From assembly GCA_002914845.1 (NCBI GenBank), contig JXTC01000444.1, forward strand, positions 147,728 through 211,727: a DNA stretch of 64,000 bases, written 5' to 3'. A model generated the notes under the pieces. It was not told the origin of the DNA and made no database searches. It saw only the letters and a list, made by a program, of their open reading frames with translations. Position numbers and translations under genes: made by a program. Shown one piece after another: positions 24,956 to 37,255 of the stretch. The DNA is from Trema orientale. Lineage: Eukaryota > Streptophyta > Magnoliopsida > Rosales > Cannabaceae. Within the stretch, counting starts at the first letter, position 1, and every line of letters begins with the position of its first letter.

Positions 24956-25036
24956 CCACGTGTGCATGTGGTGACTGACTGACCAGTTCTGTCTCCTTTT
25001 TTTAGAGGGCAGAACGCGGGGTTAGAGGTGACGTGT
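24956..25036 (+). promoter_or_regulatory. Distal NCED upstream region with two ACGT (ABRE-like) motifs
   Basis: CCACGTGT at 24956-24963 is a full G-box/ABRE, and TGACGTGT at 25029-25036 is a second ACGT core. ABREs bind ABF/AREB-type bZIP factors, and NCED genes are commonly stress-inducible. Regulation here is inferred from motifs only. Between about 25210 and 25620 the upstream sequence turns AT-rich, perhaps an insertion separating distal and proximal promoter. Confidence 0.45.
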
Positions 25037-25754
25037 ACTTTGTGCACCAATGAACTTCCCCACCCAAACCCAACTCCCTCCCATTAGTCTAGTCTTTCTT
25101 TCTCTCTCTTAAGCAGCTATGAAATGAATAGGCCAATGAGGAAACTCAGATTCATACCGATTTGTTTGTTTCTGCTAATCCAATCCCCATTTCCCAAATT
25201 CTAATTCCGTATTGGTTAGAGTAATGCTAAACAAGAAAGGTAATACACAATTAGTTCAATTGATATTTTAGTGTAACTGAATTTAGACAAACCGATGTCA
25301 TCACGAGTAAATATGTTCTAATATGTCATATCATATTCATATTCATAAAAAAAGCGTTTTGAACCCTCAAAATTTAGTCAAATTTCGTCAAACATGTTTA
25401 TCGTTTGATTATAACACCATAATGAAACATTCATCAATTCATACTTTCCAACATTCATAATCTCTATCACAAAATTACCCTCAAAATTACTAATGACAGG
25501 CTTAAAAGTACGTTTCATAAATTTTTAATCACACGACACTCGAATGATTTTTCTCTAATGAAAAAACTAAAACACTTTATAGAAAGAGATAATAAAATGC
25601 GAATAAGAGTATATAATAAAGCTAGGAAAGCAAGGAGGCGGGGGGTATCGTGGCAGAGTATTAAGAAGCAATGACTCTATTTAGACCCACCCCCACCTCG
25701 TTTTGGTCACTTATTGGCAATCCAAAATTGAGTGCTGCTTTTTGTAGCAATGTA

Positions 25755-25833
25755 ACACGTGGTCATCTAATACATGTCTCAGGTGGACCTAATTCCAAAC
25801 CCCTCCTCACCCTTCTCCACCTTATATATATAT
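25755..25833 (+). promoter_or_regulatory. NCED core promoter: ABRE/G-box and TATA box
   Basis: ACACGTGG at 25755-25762 is an ABRE/G-box about 60 bp before a TATATATATA stretch at 25824-25833. A pyrimidine-rich CTCTCTCTCC block follows, so transcription probably starts near 25855-25870. That gives a leader of about 250 nt before the ATG at 26122. The leader contains no ATG, so no upstream ORF is expected. Confidence 0.6.
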
Positions 25834-26121
25834 CCCCCGACTCTCTCTCTCCCTTCCCTCCTCAAATCTCATCACATTCAATTACTTCCTTCTACAATTT
25901 CCTTATACCATCACTAGTGTCACTCTCACTTAGCTCTCTCTGTCTAAAAGAAACCAAACCCCCCAAAAAGCTAATCAATAAAGGGCTATCACAATCTCAA
26001 CAAAGAAGAAAATTTTCAACTATTTCCATCTCCCACCTTCCTCATAAGCCAATCAAAAGTGAAAAAAATTTAGAGCCTCTAAGTTAAGCAGTACTACAAG
26101 TAGTGCTAAAATAGATTTCCA

Positions 26122-27945
26122 ATGGCTTCATCCACATCTCCAAACACTTGGGTTAAGCCTACAATCCCTTCTTCAACACCAAAAGGTGCCTCTGCAAAAA
26201 TCAGAAAGCCCGATTACATAAGCTGTTCTCTACAAGCCCCTTCTCTTATACGAATTCCCAAACAGAGTACTCGTACTAGTACTCCCACTTATAATCAACC
26301 TTCTACAACTTCCATCTCCATTAATCCCACCACAAAATTCCCAAAGGAAAAGTCTCAATCCTCCTCCTTTTCGGATAACCGGCCGGCGGCGCCGGAGTGG
26401 AACTTCTTCCAGAAAGCGGCGGCGATTGCGCTCGACGCCGCGGAGAGCGCCTTAGTGTCACATGAACGCCGACACCAACTCCCAAAAACCGCCGACCCGA
26501 GGGTTCAGATCGCCGGAAACTTTGCTCCGGTGCCGGAAACTCCGGTCCAGCACTTCTTACCGGTGGCCGGAAAAATTCCCAAATGCATTGACGGCGTCTA
26601 CGTGAGGAACGGAGCCAACCCCCATTACGAGCCGGTGGCCGGGCACCACTTCTTTGACGGCGACGGAATGGTTCACGCCGTCCAATTCAGAGACGGCGCC
26701 GTCAGCTACGCCAGCCGGTTCACCGAGACGAACCGGCTGGTCCAGGAGCGAGCCCTGGGCCGGCCCGTTTTCCCCAAAGCGATCGGCGAGCTGCACGGCC
26801 ACTCGGGCATCGCCCGGCTCCTCCTCTTCTACGCCCGCGGAGCATTAGGACTCGTCGACCCGACCCACGGAATGGGGGTGGCCAACGCCGGGCTCGTCTA
26901 CTTCAACAACCGGCTCCTCGCCATGTCCGAAGACGACCTGCCGTACCACGTGCGAGTCACGTGCAACGGGGACTTGAAGACCGTGGGGAGGTACGACTTC
27001 GAGGGCCAGCACCGGTCGACCATGATCGCCCACCCGAAACTCGACCCGGTCTCGGGCGAGCTCTTCGCGCTGAGCTACGATGTCATTACGAAGCCTTACC
27101 TCAAGTACTTCAAATTCTCCCCCAATGGAAAAAAGTCCCCCGACGTGGAGATTCCTCTGCCTCAGCCCACCATGATCCACGATTTCGCCATAACCGAAAA
27201 CTTCGTCGTCGTCCCGGACCAGCAGGTCGTTTTTAAACTCCCGGAGATGATTCGGGGCGGGTCGCCGGTGATATACGACAAGGAAAAGGTCTCGAGATTC
27301 GGGGTTTTGGACAAGAATGCCCCTGACGCTTCGGGTATTAGATGGGTCGAAGCCCCGGATTGCTTCTGTTTTCATCTCTGGAACGCCTGGGAGGAGCCGG
27401 AGACCGATGAGGTCGTCGTAATTGGGTCCTGCATGACGCCACCCGACTCCATTTTCAACGAATGTGACGAGAGCTTAAAGAGCGTTCTCTCCGAAATCCG
27501 GCTCAATCTCCGGACCGGGAAATCGACCCGGCGACCCATTATCTCAGCCGAGTCTGAGCAGGTCAACCTCGAGGCTGGAATGGTGAATCGTCACCGGCTC
27601 GGGAGGAAAACCCGGTTCGCTTACTTGGCTCTGGCTGAGCCTTGGCCTAAAGTTTCGGGTTTTGCTAAGGTTGACCTCTTTACTGGCGAGGTTACGAAGT
27701 TCATCTATGGCGATCAGCGTTATGGGGGTGAGCCTCTGTTTCTCCCCAGAGACCCGTGTTCGGAGGATGAAGACGACGGTTACATCTTGGCTTTTGTTCA
27801 TGATGAGAAGGAGTGGAGATCAGAGCTCCAAATCGTTAATGCCATGGATATGAAGCTCGAAGCTTCGATTGAGCTCCCATCAAGAGTGCCGTACGGTTTT
27901 CATGGCACATTTATAAGCTCTAAGGATTTGGAGAAGCAGGCCTGA
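26122..27945 (+). CDS. NCED: 9-cis-epoxycarotenoid dioxygenase (NCED), chloroplastic
   Basis: The 607-residue, single-exon protein belongs to the carotenoid cleavage dioxygenase family. NCEDs cleave 9-cis-violaxanthin or 9'-cis-neoxanthin at the 11,12 bond to give xanthoxin, the rate-limiting step toward abscisic acid, in plastids. Residues 1-90 are Ser/Thr/Pro-rich and poor in acidic residues, fitting a transit peptide. Residues 92-117 form an amphipathic Ala-rich helix typical of the membrane-associating part of NCEDs. The four iron-ligand histidines are present: His304 (IAHP), His353 ([10 protein letters not shown]), His418 ([10 protein letters not shown]) and His594 (YGFHGTF). Their spacing matches maize VP14 closely. 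Length and lack of introns are usual for the family. The ATG is the first in the transcript. Codon use is strikingly GC-rich from about 26380 to 27560. The paralogue within the NCED subfamily is not determined. It looks intact and functional. Confidence 0.96.
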   Translation: MASSTSPNTWVKPTIPSSTPKGASAKIRKPDYISCSLQAPSLIRIPKQSTRTSTPTYNQPSTTSISINPTTKFPKEKSQSSSFSDNRPAAPEWNFFQKAAAIALDAAESALVSHERRHQLPKTADPRVQIAGNFAPVPETPVQHFLPVAGKIPKCIDGVYVRNGANPHYEPVAGHHFFDGDGMVHAVQFRDGAVSYASRFTETNRLVQERALGRPVFPKAIGELHGHSGIARLLLFYARGALGLVDPTHGMGVANAGLVYFNNRLLAMSEDDLPYHVRVTCNGDLKTVGRYDFEGQHRSTMIAHPKLDPVSGELFALSYDVITKPYLKYFKFSPNGKKSPDVEIPLPQPTMIHDFAITENFVVVPDQQVVFKLPEMIRGGSPVIYDKEKVSRFGVLDKNAPDASGIRWVEAPDCFCFHLWNAWEEPETDEVVVIGSCMTPPDSIFNECDESLKSVLSEIRLNLRTGKSTRRPIISAESEQVNLEAGMVNRHRLGRKTRFAYLALAEPWPKVSGFAKVDLFTGEVTKFIYGDQRYGGEPLFLPRDPCSEDEDDGYILAFVHDEKEWRSELQIVNAMDMKLEASIELPSRVPYGFHGTFISSKDLEKQA

Positions 27946-28440
27946 CTCTTCGTGTGTATATCTCAACTGACAACTGGGTCATCTTATAGTCTTCGATCGA
28001 TATATACATATATATAGTTATATACATATATATGTGTCTGCGGTTTGTAGAGTGGTGTTAAGCAGACTTCAGAGGAGACTTACCAGAGGGATGATGACAG
28101 ATTACGTCCCCGGAATCTCTTCTGTTTGATTATTTATTTTTACAGCGTTTTTTGTTGTTTGTATTATAGATACAGTGAGAGGTTTTACAGAACCAGCTTG
28201 AAGCTTTTGGGCTGTAGGTACTTATGGAGCTCAGCTGGTTTCTGCTTATTCTTTCGCTTTGTTATGTGTAGAACGAGAAGTTTTTAAGTACATAAATTAG
28301 AAAAATATCGCATTCTGTATTCTCTTTATGTTCTTCTTCTCTCTGTTTCTAATGTCTGTGAACACTCTGTTCTGTTCTGTTTATTAGCTTATAAAACAGA
28401 CTAAATATCTACATGAAAGAATTTTTTTTTTTTTTTTTAA
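27946..28440 (+). other. NCED 3' UTR and downstream flank
   Basis: After the TGA stop there is about 450 nt of mixed-composition sequence with TATATA and TGTTTGT-rich stretches, as in plant 3' UTRs. No perfect AATAAA precedes an obvious cleavage site; CATAAATTAG near 28290 is the nearest candidate. Poly-T and poly-A tracts at 28422-28470 mark the return to intergenic DNA. Confidence 0.45.
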
Positions 28441-28945
28441 AGATAATGATACCCAAAAAAAAAAAAACGAAAATTTCGTAGTAGTAGTAATAGGCCAAAA
28501 ATGAAAAAATAAATACATAAATGCAAAAACAAAATCATATTAATAAAGTTTTCATTTAAAACCTTTTTTCTACAAATACAAATATAAAATAAATAAATAG
28601 AGCCATAATTGTTGAATTTATATTCTTACTAATCTATGCTTGAACTCTAAATATTTAAGAAACAATTTTTTCTGAAGAAAAATCAAGTTAGGATTTCCTT
28701 AAAATGGTCCAATGCACTTCAAAACACCAAAAGAAAATAATTGAAGAGAAAATTGAACAAATTTCCATATAATATTAATAAATACAAAAGAGAGAATTGA
28801 ATACAAAAAATAAAAGATAGACATATCATTAAATCTTGGATGATTTAGTTGCTAATTACTAAAATAAAAACAACTTTCCAATCAAAACATATATCTCAAA
28901 AAAATTCCACTCAAAAAAAATAAAAGTATCATCAAGTTAGATTAA

Positions 28946-29674
28946 GGGTAGATATATTGCCACCCCATTTTTTCTCTTCCCACCCCTAAATTACTAATTT
29001 TTGAAGGACAAAAATAACCTCAAATAAAATGACACAAATGAGTACAAATAATATTAAATAATTAGAATATTTATTTCTTAACTAGATTTTTTTTTCCACA
29101 CACCCCTTAAACATAATTGATAAAAAAATTACTTGAAATAATCTTAAATAATTAAAATATTTTTAGTTAAATGAAGTTTATTAGTGATAGATGAGTATAT
29201 TATAAATTCAAAATTTTAACTCTCTTTCACTCAAAAACCCTAAAAAATAATTTAAGAACTTTAATTTTCTTTCTCTAATTCTCAAAAACTCTAATGATTC
29301 AAGAACTCCAGCTCTCCTTCTCTCTAGATCTCAAGAACCCTAAAAAAATAATTCAAGACCTCTAACTATCTCTAGATCTCAAAAATCCTAAAAATGATTT
29401 AAGAACTCTAACTCTCTCTCTAATTGTCAAGTACTCAAAAAATAATTATTAAAATATCTTGATTATTGGGATGATCGAAGAAAAAAGGTTAAAGAAGAAG
29501 AAGACAAGGAATGAAGGATTTTCAAAGGGTGGTAAAAGAAATTTTATTTGAAATTTTTATTTATGATTAATTTTGGAATAAGAAAACTTTTAAAGAGGGT
29601 ATATTAAGAAAATATTTTAATTTTAAAATTTAAGAAGAGTGAAGAGAAAAAGGTAGGTGTCAATAGAAATACCC
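28946..29674. mobile_element. Non-autonomous Mutator-like element, copy 3
   Basis: The left end GGGTAGATATATTGCCACCC and the inverted right end GGGTATTTCTATTGACACCT resemble the ends of the elements at 161-914 and 4351-5095. The 9-bp flanks are TTAGATTAA (28937-28945) and TTAAATTAA (29675-29683), one mismatch. The 729-bp body is AT-rich and non-coding, with repeated CTCAAGAACTCTAA-like phrases at 29210-29430. Confidence 0.6.
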
Positions 29675-31778
29675 TTAAATTAAATAGAAAATATTTCATT
29701 CAAATAGAAAATTAAATTAACTACTTAAGTAATTTGAGTTTGTCTTTGCTTTCCTATTTTTTAAAAGAAGTTTTGAAAGTTTAAATAATGAGATCAAGGA
29801 AACTCTTTTGAGAGAATAAGGAAAGTCTTTTCCTATTCCATTTATTTCTCAACTTTGAGATTAAATAAAAAATATATTTAAAATTTAATTAAGTCTTTAA
29901 ATGCATAAAAATGTCAATTTATATCTTATATAAGGATATTGTTGCAAAGGAAAAAAATTTAGTGGGAGGTAGAATTTTTATTATTTTACACATGCAATAA
30001 AAACATTATCAAAAGTTGAGTGGGGCGTGGCTCCCGCTTGCCCCTAACCTTTGCCCCTGTCTACATATACACATATATACTATAGTATCCGAGTTTCTCT
30101 AGTTAAAATCCAATCTTTCTTTGTTGCTCAAACATGATGTTTTTTGGCACCTGCTGACCATAAGTAAATGAGTAATGGATTGTATCTTTTTCATTTTCTA
30201 TGGCTTTCGTTTTCGTTTTGTACGTGGTAATATTAATAAGTTAGAATTATATTGTATATTATATTGTTATAATTCAGTATTGGAGACGACCCTTTTTATT
30301 TTTTTATTTTAAAAAATATGACAAATCAATCAATCAATGGATGAAGAAAAAGAGAAAAAATAACCAAATTATAAGTTTTTTCTCTCCCATTAAGCACGTA
30401 GTAGTACTAAAGAAGAAGAAATGAGCCAATGGGAGTATCCAATGCAATGGGGAAATGTGTTCAAATTTGCAATCAATCGATACCCGACAATTGTTCTGTT
30501 TACTCAAAACAACCGACAATTTAAGAATTATTAAGTTAAAGGAGGGAAGAAAATATGAATTCAAAAATAATGATGATAACTAAAAGAGGAAATAGTCCAC
30601 ATGTTGGATGAGGATTTTCCGCCGACTTAAATTTAAACAAATTAATAATATTGTTCTAAATATTAGATTATTGAAATTGTGTTGTTAATTTATTGGAATT
30701 AGCAAATTCGTGTGAATTTAAGTAGGGGAAATGAACAACAATAAGATCATTTCAAGGTAAAATAGTATTTTTTAAAATCAATTTTTTCGGATGACCTTTT
30801 GAAATAATTGTAATGATTTATGATTGAGTTACCTAGAATGATTATTGGTCCTAAATTATTGACCCATAAAATGGACCAACAATCAGTCTGGTAATAACAT
30901 TAATCATAACCTAACTAATTAATCCTAATTCCATCCAAATTTCATTTGAGTCGATTTTTGAAGTTAAATTATCCATCCAATTTTGGTGTCTTAATCTCAG
31001 TAGCCAAAAAATGGATAATACATCATATTACAATGAAAATGATAAAATTAATAATTAAAAAAAAAAGACTTAAGGTAATTTTAAATTTTAAATGACCACC
31101 AAATTAGACATGTGATTTGAGTGATGGTGAGTTTTTCTCCTTTGTGTGTATATATATATATATAAAGTAACTAATTGCTATTGGCCAATGGGGAATTTAT
31201 TGGTGGCGATTTCTTATTGGTAGCATTTATAGTGTTTAGGCTCATTATCGGACCAATCCCAAGAAGAAACATCATTACGGCCGACTCGACAGATTTCAAC
31301 GGTTTATAAAGCAACGTTTGAGCATAGATATTTCAATGGTGACTCCATAATTAAATGGTTGTCCAATCTCAAAAATGAAGATAGAATGATTTTCGGGGTT
31401 AACTTTGTAAAGTTCTTTACTGTTTCGAGGAATGCTAGTAACACTCTTTTTTACACTTTTTTTTGCACTCTCCTAATCTCACTGCTTGACATGTGAATTC
31501 TACTATGATTTGTTGTATTATTAAAATATTAAACTGGATAATGGAATTTATGTATCAGATAGTGAAACTAGAGAGTGTAAAAAAAAGTGAGAAAGAGAGT
31601 ACATTTAGCATTTCTCTACTATTTTTAGATGAAGATAAGTATATCAATGAAAAGTTTCCACGTGACAACTTTCTTTTTCTGGCTTTGTACATTGCTTTTA
31701 CTCTTGCTAATACCTATTCTACATAGTTTCACCAAAAAGCAATGTAAATATCTCATGCTTTTATATATAAATATAATA
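29675..31778. other. Intergenic, no gene seen
   Basis: AT-rich. Short open frames at 30334-30564 and 31493-31726 have no domain or codon-use support. Nothing else recognisable was found. Confidence 0.5.
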
Positions 31779-32014
31779 TGGGCACCAATTCAGTAGGTAT
31801 TTTTTTCCCCTATGCATAGGTATCAATTTGGCCAATGAAAATTTATCATGCACATTATTTTATAGTAAAAAATAAGAGAGAGAAATAACATTAATGATAC
31901 ACGTCTTTTAATGCACTTTATTATAGCCGTTAGATCACCATTAGATGATGATCTAACGGCTAAAAAAAATACCTACACATAGGTAAAAAAACAAATACTT
32001 ACTGAATTGACAAC
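31779..32014. mobile_element. AGTAGGT-family MITE, copy 3 (best preserved)
   Basis: The ends CCAATTCAGTAGGTATTTTT and inverted TCAATTCAGTAAGTATTTGT form a terminal inverted repeat. Next to them sit a CCTATGCATAGG palindrome on the left and ACCTACACATAGGT on the right. Inside, GCCGTTAGATCA and TGATCTAACGGC (about 31926-31960) make a perfect 12-bp stem. The body of about 235 bp is non-coding. The exact target duplication is unclear in the surrounding AT repeats. Confidence 0.65.
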
Positions 32015-32044
32015 TAATATATATATATATACACATACATGTAT

Positions 32045-32266
32045 ATATGGTATTAATTCAAGAGGTATTTTTTTTATCTATCTATGAGTATTGTTTTGCC
32101 CAATTAAAATTTATCACACATGTCTTTTCATGTAAAAAATAGAGAGACAAAAACATTTGATAATATGTATTTATTGTTATTATTTTTTTTCAACTACTCA
32201 AATCATGGTAATCGTTAGATAATATGATCTAACGGCTAAAAAAAAATACTTACTGGATTATGACCT
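32045..32266. mobile_element. AGTAGGT-family MITE, copy 4
   Basis: It begins TTAATTCAAGAGGTATTTTT and ends GATCTAACGGCTAAAAAAAA followed by TACTTACTGGATTATGA, matching the copy 30 bp to the left. The internal CACATGTCTTTTCATG phrase is shared too. The two copies lie in tandem, separated by an AT microsatellite. Confidence 0.6.
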
Positions 32267-32603
32267 ATATATATATTATATACATACATATACACTCTGA
32301 AATTTAATTGTGAGAAGTAGTGTTTGGAGGAACAACTGATGGTAATTATTAATGTTATTTTAATTGGAGTACTTTAAATTATGTTGTCCAGTAAGTTCAC
32401 ATATAATTGTTATACGACTTACAGTTCTTTTGTCAAGTTAATCTTATAAAGTAAAGTCATTGACCAAAGATAAGTTCTTGTATTAATTACACCATGAACC
32501 AAAAGTTTAAATCGAGTAAAGTTCAGGCATCACACATAACGTCAACTTTGCTTATAATGATAGAGAAGAATATATATAATTTGTTGGCATATTTACAGAC
32601 AAA

Positions 32604-32741
32604 ATGAAGAGCAAGAAAAGGGGCAGACAATTGTTGAAGCTCGTTGGTTTTGCATCACAAATTGCGGTTTATCTTTGGAACAGAATTATTGGAAGGCTTT
32701 TCTACCCCCAATCCTCATATGGTATTGCTTTGGTGCTTTAA
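32604..32741 (+). CDS. Candidate 45-residue small protein (unrecognised)
   Basis: An ATG opens a 45-codon frame rich in Lys/Arg at the N terminus (MKSKKRGRQLLKL) with a hydrophobic centre (IAVYLWNRIIGRLF). It is less AT-biased than nearby random frames. A TTTACAG just before the ATG could be a 3' splice site, so this may be the second exon of a small gene. I do not recognise the family and cannot rule out chance; without homologues this stays tentative. Confidence 0.25.
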   Translation: MKSKKRGRQLLKLVGFASQIAVYLWNRIIGRLFYPQSSYGIALVL

Positions 32742-35320
32742 ATGATCATTTCAATACAAGCTTCATTATTACAAATAAGAATCATAGCTAGGCATCGTTT
32801 TTTTTCCCCCCCTAATGCATGGTGATCGCAATCTACTCCAACAAAATATGTCATAAGTGCAAATGATCAGATTTATATAGTAAGGAACACTTACCGTGAT
32901 TACGTGTTTTTAAATGTCAAATTATATCAAAATAGTTCTTAATTATGAAATACTTTCATGAGTACCATAGCTGGTTGGTTATCTTTCGGTTGTGTACCAC
33001 ATAATGTTCCTACATTTATTGGCCAGTAGTACCATATTAGAAGGGCGTTCCAATTCATGTTGAGGATATGGGCTTCTTCTGTTCCTGATATATATATATA
33101 TATATATATTGGCAACCATATATATTATGGTATATACATATTGGATGGTGGCTCAGTATGTAGGGTATGTGTCTTTTCTAGTTTGTTCAATGCTTATAAC
33201 CCAATTGAGGGTATATCCTTTGATCCGTATGGTCTTGTTTTGTTTTTATATTGAGCTAGCAGCAGGTGATCTCTTGCAAGCCATGTGATGTGAGGTTGAA
33301 ATCAATAGCTTCATGAGATAAATACACAGTCGATCCAATTAAAGAAATTAATTTGGCACATGATCGAGTGCTTGCTTAGAGATACTTAATTATTGATTTT
33401 TTTTTAAATTTAAAGACTAATTCAGGCCTAGTTATTCCTAATAATAACTTAATTAATTTTATGAGACAAATAATTAATTCAGTTCACATATTGAGAGTTT
33501 TTATTATAGTATGAACAAACTTTTATTGATTGTTCTCATTCTAACAATTTGCATGCTAATAATTGAAAGTTCAAATAAAGACCATAATAACTGGAATGGG
33601 ATCTGCTGTCCCATTTACCATCTCATCAAGCTAACAACTAAGCAAAGAAAAAATATTCCATTTAACAATTATTTTATATTCTTTTTTAGGGGAGTAGTTA
33701 ATTTGTTAGTGTTTAACTAGATATTGGGATAGCAAATGAGACAGCATTTTAGGACAATAAATCTTAATTCCATAAGAGCTACATTTTTCTTATCATCAAG
33801 TACTTAATTGGGCTGTATATATTTTAAGCAAAACCTTCAATGGAGGCTAATTTATTCCAAATAGAACAAGAAAAAGAAAAGAAGAGTTAAAAAAAAAAAA
33901 AAAATCTAGACAAGCACTATTCAGAAATCTTTTTACCAACTACTCTAGGAGAATGCTTTGTATCTTTCTTTGCCTTGAGTTTAGAAAAAAGATTCTGCCA
34001 ACATTGTTCAACCCTAACTCTACAAATTTTCTGTGTTTTTGTTAGGTTGTCCTAAGCTTCATCCAAGAACGTAGTCCAATAATCATGTCCATGTGGAATC
34101 ATATGGATGCATTTGTCTCTTGAAGTCCTAGACTAGATTTCTCCTAACTAAATCGGACTATATATAGGGTGTCATTAATTTCTAGTCTCACATGTGTAAA
34201 TAGTATCTATTAATGCTCATGTTACCTGAAAAATTTTTTCCGTTTTCCTACCTGAAATATATTTTCCGCTTTCCAAAGTCTATTTTTTTACCGGACCCTA
34301 TCTAATATTTTGCTTGAACGTGTAACTTTTTGCCTGGGCCACTAGTGCCTCATTTTTTATGTGGGACTGAGGTCTTTATATATGGATTCTTATTGTCCTT
34401 ATCAACTAAATAATGGAAGAACTATAATATAATTCATGTCTTTCGAAAAGTAGAATCATGCTAACTCAACTTAATTCTCCGTTCAAATCAGTATAAAGAC
34501 GGTTTTCTTAACTTTTTTTTTTCGGTTCTTCAGAGATAAAGTATTTGTTTGTATATGAATGCTATATATTTCGCCTTGCAAACAAATATGCGAGTAGTTA
34601 TTTAGTATTAATTATAATATAAATCATATTCATTTATATGTAACTTAAACATATTTAATGTACTCTATTTAAATTTTGTCTTAATTCTAAGCTGCAAATA
34701 ATTATTAATATATAACAATTTGGTTCGGTAATCCATATCTAAAGTCACAAGGTAGTTAGAATATTCTGTTATGTTTAAATTAGATACTTCTTTTAATGAT
34801 AAATATAGCTAGGTTGTTTTAGAAATATAATTGTTACCTAAACATGTGCAATTATGAAAAATGAATTTTTTTTAGGTAATAGATGTTCAATTATTAGAAT
34901 TTCGATTGCGATCAAATAATTCCATGCACGTCCAACATGTGGGTTTTTTAATTGAGAAATCAGAAGAAAGACAAGTCCAAAGAATTAGCTAGATCTCTCT
35001 AGAAAAAGAAAAAATTAAGTAAATTAGGCACAAACGAGCAGCTAGCTGGGACTGAACGTGCATGCAGCTTATGATATTTGTGGGCTCGTGTGGCTAGCAT
35101 TATTGGCAGGTGTACTATGATCGATATATATATATATAACACCCAAAATTATTCATGACCTCAGACTCTTTCATGTTATATACATTTTTTATTTGCATGA
35201 GGTGGCATACTATATCATATAATTAAATACATGCACGCTTCATATGAGCAATGTGTAAATCCAAGAAAGCCAACTCTAGCACCACGTGTAAAACCTTTAG
35301 AACATGATGAAAACAAGATC
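32742..35320. other. Intergenic, no gene seen
   Basis: AT-rich, with a (TA)n stretch near 33090-33110. An open frame at 33511-33720 begins with a hydrophobic, signal-like stretch but continues into low-complexity AT-rich codons and is not supported as a gene. Confidence 0.45.
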
Positions 35321-35325
35321 ATGGT

Positions 35326-35775
35326 TGTTGATACTAAAAGTTGGTAAAACAACGGGGTTGATAATTTTTTTTGGATATAGAGAATAGTAAAGAAAATAAT
35401 TAAGACAATAAAGAACACAAGCGAGATTTTTAGAATGGTTCAGCCTTTCGAACAAAGTGCCTACGTCCACTATAGCCAATGTTATTTTCTCAGTATACTG
35501 GATACAGGAGAGCTTTCAGTTGGGGTCCCCTTTCTTTGCTCATGAGCCTTGTACTTATAGGCCTGAGGAGAAAGGTTCCTATTACAAAATAAGATCTTTT
35601 TAAGATATCAAAAAGATTATAAAAAGATTATATTGAATACGAAATTCGTATTTATTTCCCCCAAAATCTAATAAAATCTCCCTTAAATTCCAAATCTAAT
35701 TCCTAATATCTTGAAAACTTGAATTTTGGATGGAAGAAATCTCAGCATCATAATCTGTGGATTTGACGTATAACA
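35326..35775 (-). repeat. 3' LTR of the gypsy element
   Basis: The 450-bp LTR on the plus strand runs TGTTGATAC...GTATAACA, so it has the TG...CA ends and short inverted termini of LTRs. By eye it is roughly 93% identical to the partner LTR, differing by scattered transitions and small indels, so the insertion is not very recent. Confidence 0.85.
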
Positions 35776-37189
35776 ATTGCTCCCCGGTTCTTAATGTCAC
35801 TTTGTGCAGCAAGAACTTTTTTGTTCTCTCGATCTGCTCGGGTTGCTTCTTCTTATGAGGCGAAGGAAGGTGTCGAACCACCACTCCTTTGTCCGCTTAT
35901 CTTTATTGCGAGCTGAAAATGGGGGTCAATTTAGGAGGTCGAATATTTTCACCGAACTGATTTTCTTCGCGAATGTCTTATTTATCGAATTTCTTCCAAC
36001 ATTGCTCACATTATACTTAAGAAGACTGTATTTCCCTTCGCGTTACGAGCAGCTTGGTTTTTATATACACTTGAAGAAAGTGTTTATCCTTCATAGTATA
36101 AAACAAGCAATTTTAACTTAGCCACAATTTTATTTTAAAATTGCTTCGTTTAAGACTAAGACCTTCAATTTATCGTTGATGGTTTAATCTTGTTCTAGTA
36201 CTTATCACGATCCGCGAACATGATCCAACTACCTCGAACATGGTAGTTTTTGAATCTTGAACTCTTCGAGCACCCGAACACTTGATCGCTTGAACACGCG
36301 AGCACTCGAACCTCGAACATTCGAACACACGTGTGCTCGAACTGTAGTACTAGAACACGATTATCTGTGTTTCACTACACATTGTGCCCCATTAGTCTTG
36401 AGGTGACAAAGCAACATGAAACTAATTATTGAAGGAGTTTTACTTAAGACAAATTCAAAAAATGAACTTATCATTATTCGAGTAGAATTGTTACAATGAA
36501 AGGAAAAACACAAGACTTAATAATACTTCTTGTATCTGTGCTTGTTCTCGTTCTTCCTCCAGGAGGTCGAGATTTCTTTGTGAAAGCTCGTGATTAGTCT
36601 TCTGGTTGTAAGCTTCCGCTCTTTGAGTTTCTACTTCAAGTTCTACTGGGATCATCGCTTCGTGTCATATGTCTTCTTGAATGGAGTACTCTTGAACTGT
36701 GTTATTGTCTGACATAGTTTTCTCTAGAACTCTAAATCTGTACATTACACATCTTGCGACGAATCCAACAATTGTACTCGGAGTGATGGACCTTATGGAC
36801 TCTACTTTTACCCATTTAGCTTGGCAGTTCGCACTTCATGGTAATGGGAAAAGCCTCATCGTGTTGTTGCTTGTAGCCCATCACGTCCTTTCATCTCGTT
36901 GGCCAGTTGCATCCTTAAAGCACATCTTTTTAAGTCTGCCCCCCAAAATGGTTACCACGTAATGTAGTGGGACCGAGAAACCTCGTCGATGTAGCTCATA
37001 ATCGCATCTAGCTTCTTATTCTCCAGTGGGCAGCTCGTCATCCTTTAAGTACGGACAGATGGAATCTATCCAGGACGACTTTATTAAGTGAGCTCTTCTA
37101 CAAATCCAGTCTTCTTATACTCGTCGATCACACGAGGATTCAAGTTCTGATTGATTCGGCCATGGACTCGCGATCTGCAACTCACACGT

Positions 37190-37255
37190 CTAGGCCTTTT
37201 TCTTAGCGGTCCTGATTGACTGGTTGTAGCATTTGCGAGCTTCTTGCTGCTCGCC
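37190..37255 (-). pseudogene. Continuation of gypsy protease frame after a TGA
   Basis: Immediately after the in-frame TGA that ends the 37256-38044 frame, the same frame continues with a short stretch containing EARKCYNQSI, a pattern usual right after the protease in this family. The stop therefore interrupts a longer ancestral polyprotein. The frame then ends at a TAG. Confidence 0.5.

Noticed and set aside
25671..26087. 138-codon open frame just upstream of NCED
   Set aside because: It starts before the TATA box and spans the core promoter and leader, so it would not be on the NCED transcript as a whole; no domain; composition explained by the pyrimidine-rich leader.
26845..27375. 176-codon minus-strand frame inside NCED
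   Set aside because: It is a shadow of the GC-rich NCED coding sequence on the opposite strand, as are the other short frames in 26557-27853.
33511..33720. Open frame with a signal-peptide-like start
   Set aside because: AT-rich DNA often yields Leu/Ile-rich N-termini by chance; the rest has no cysteine pattern or family resemblance.
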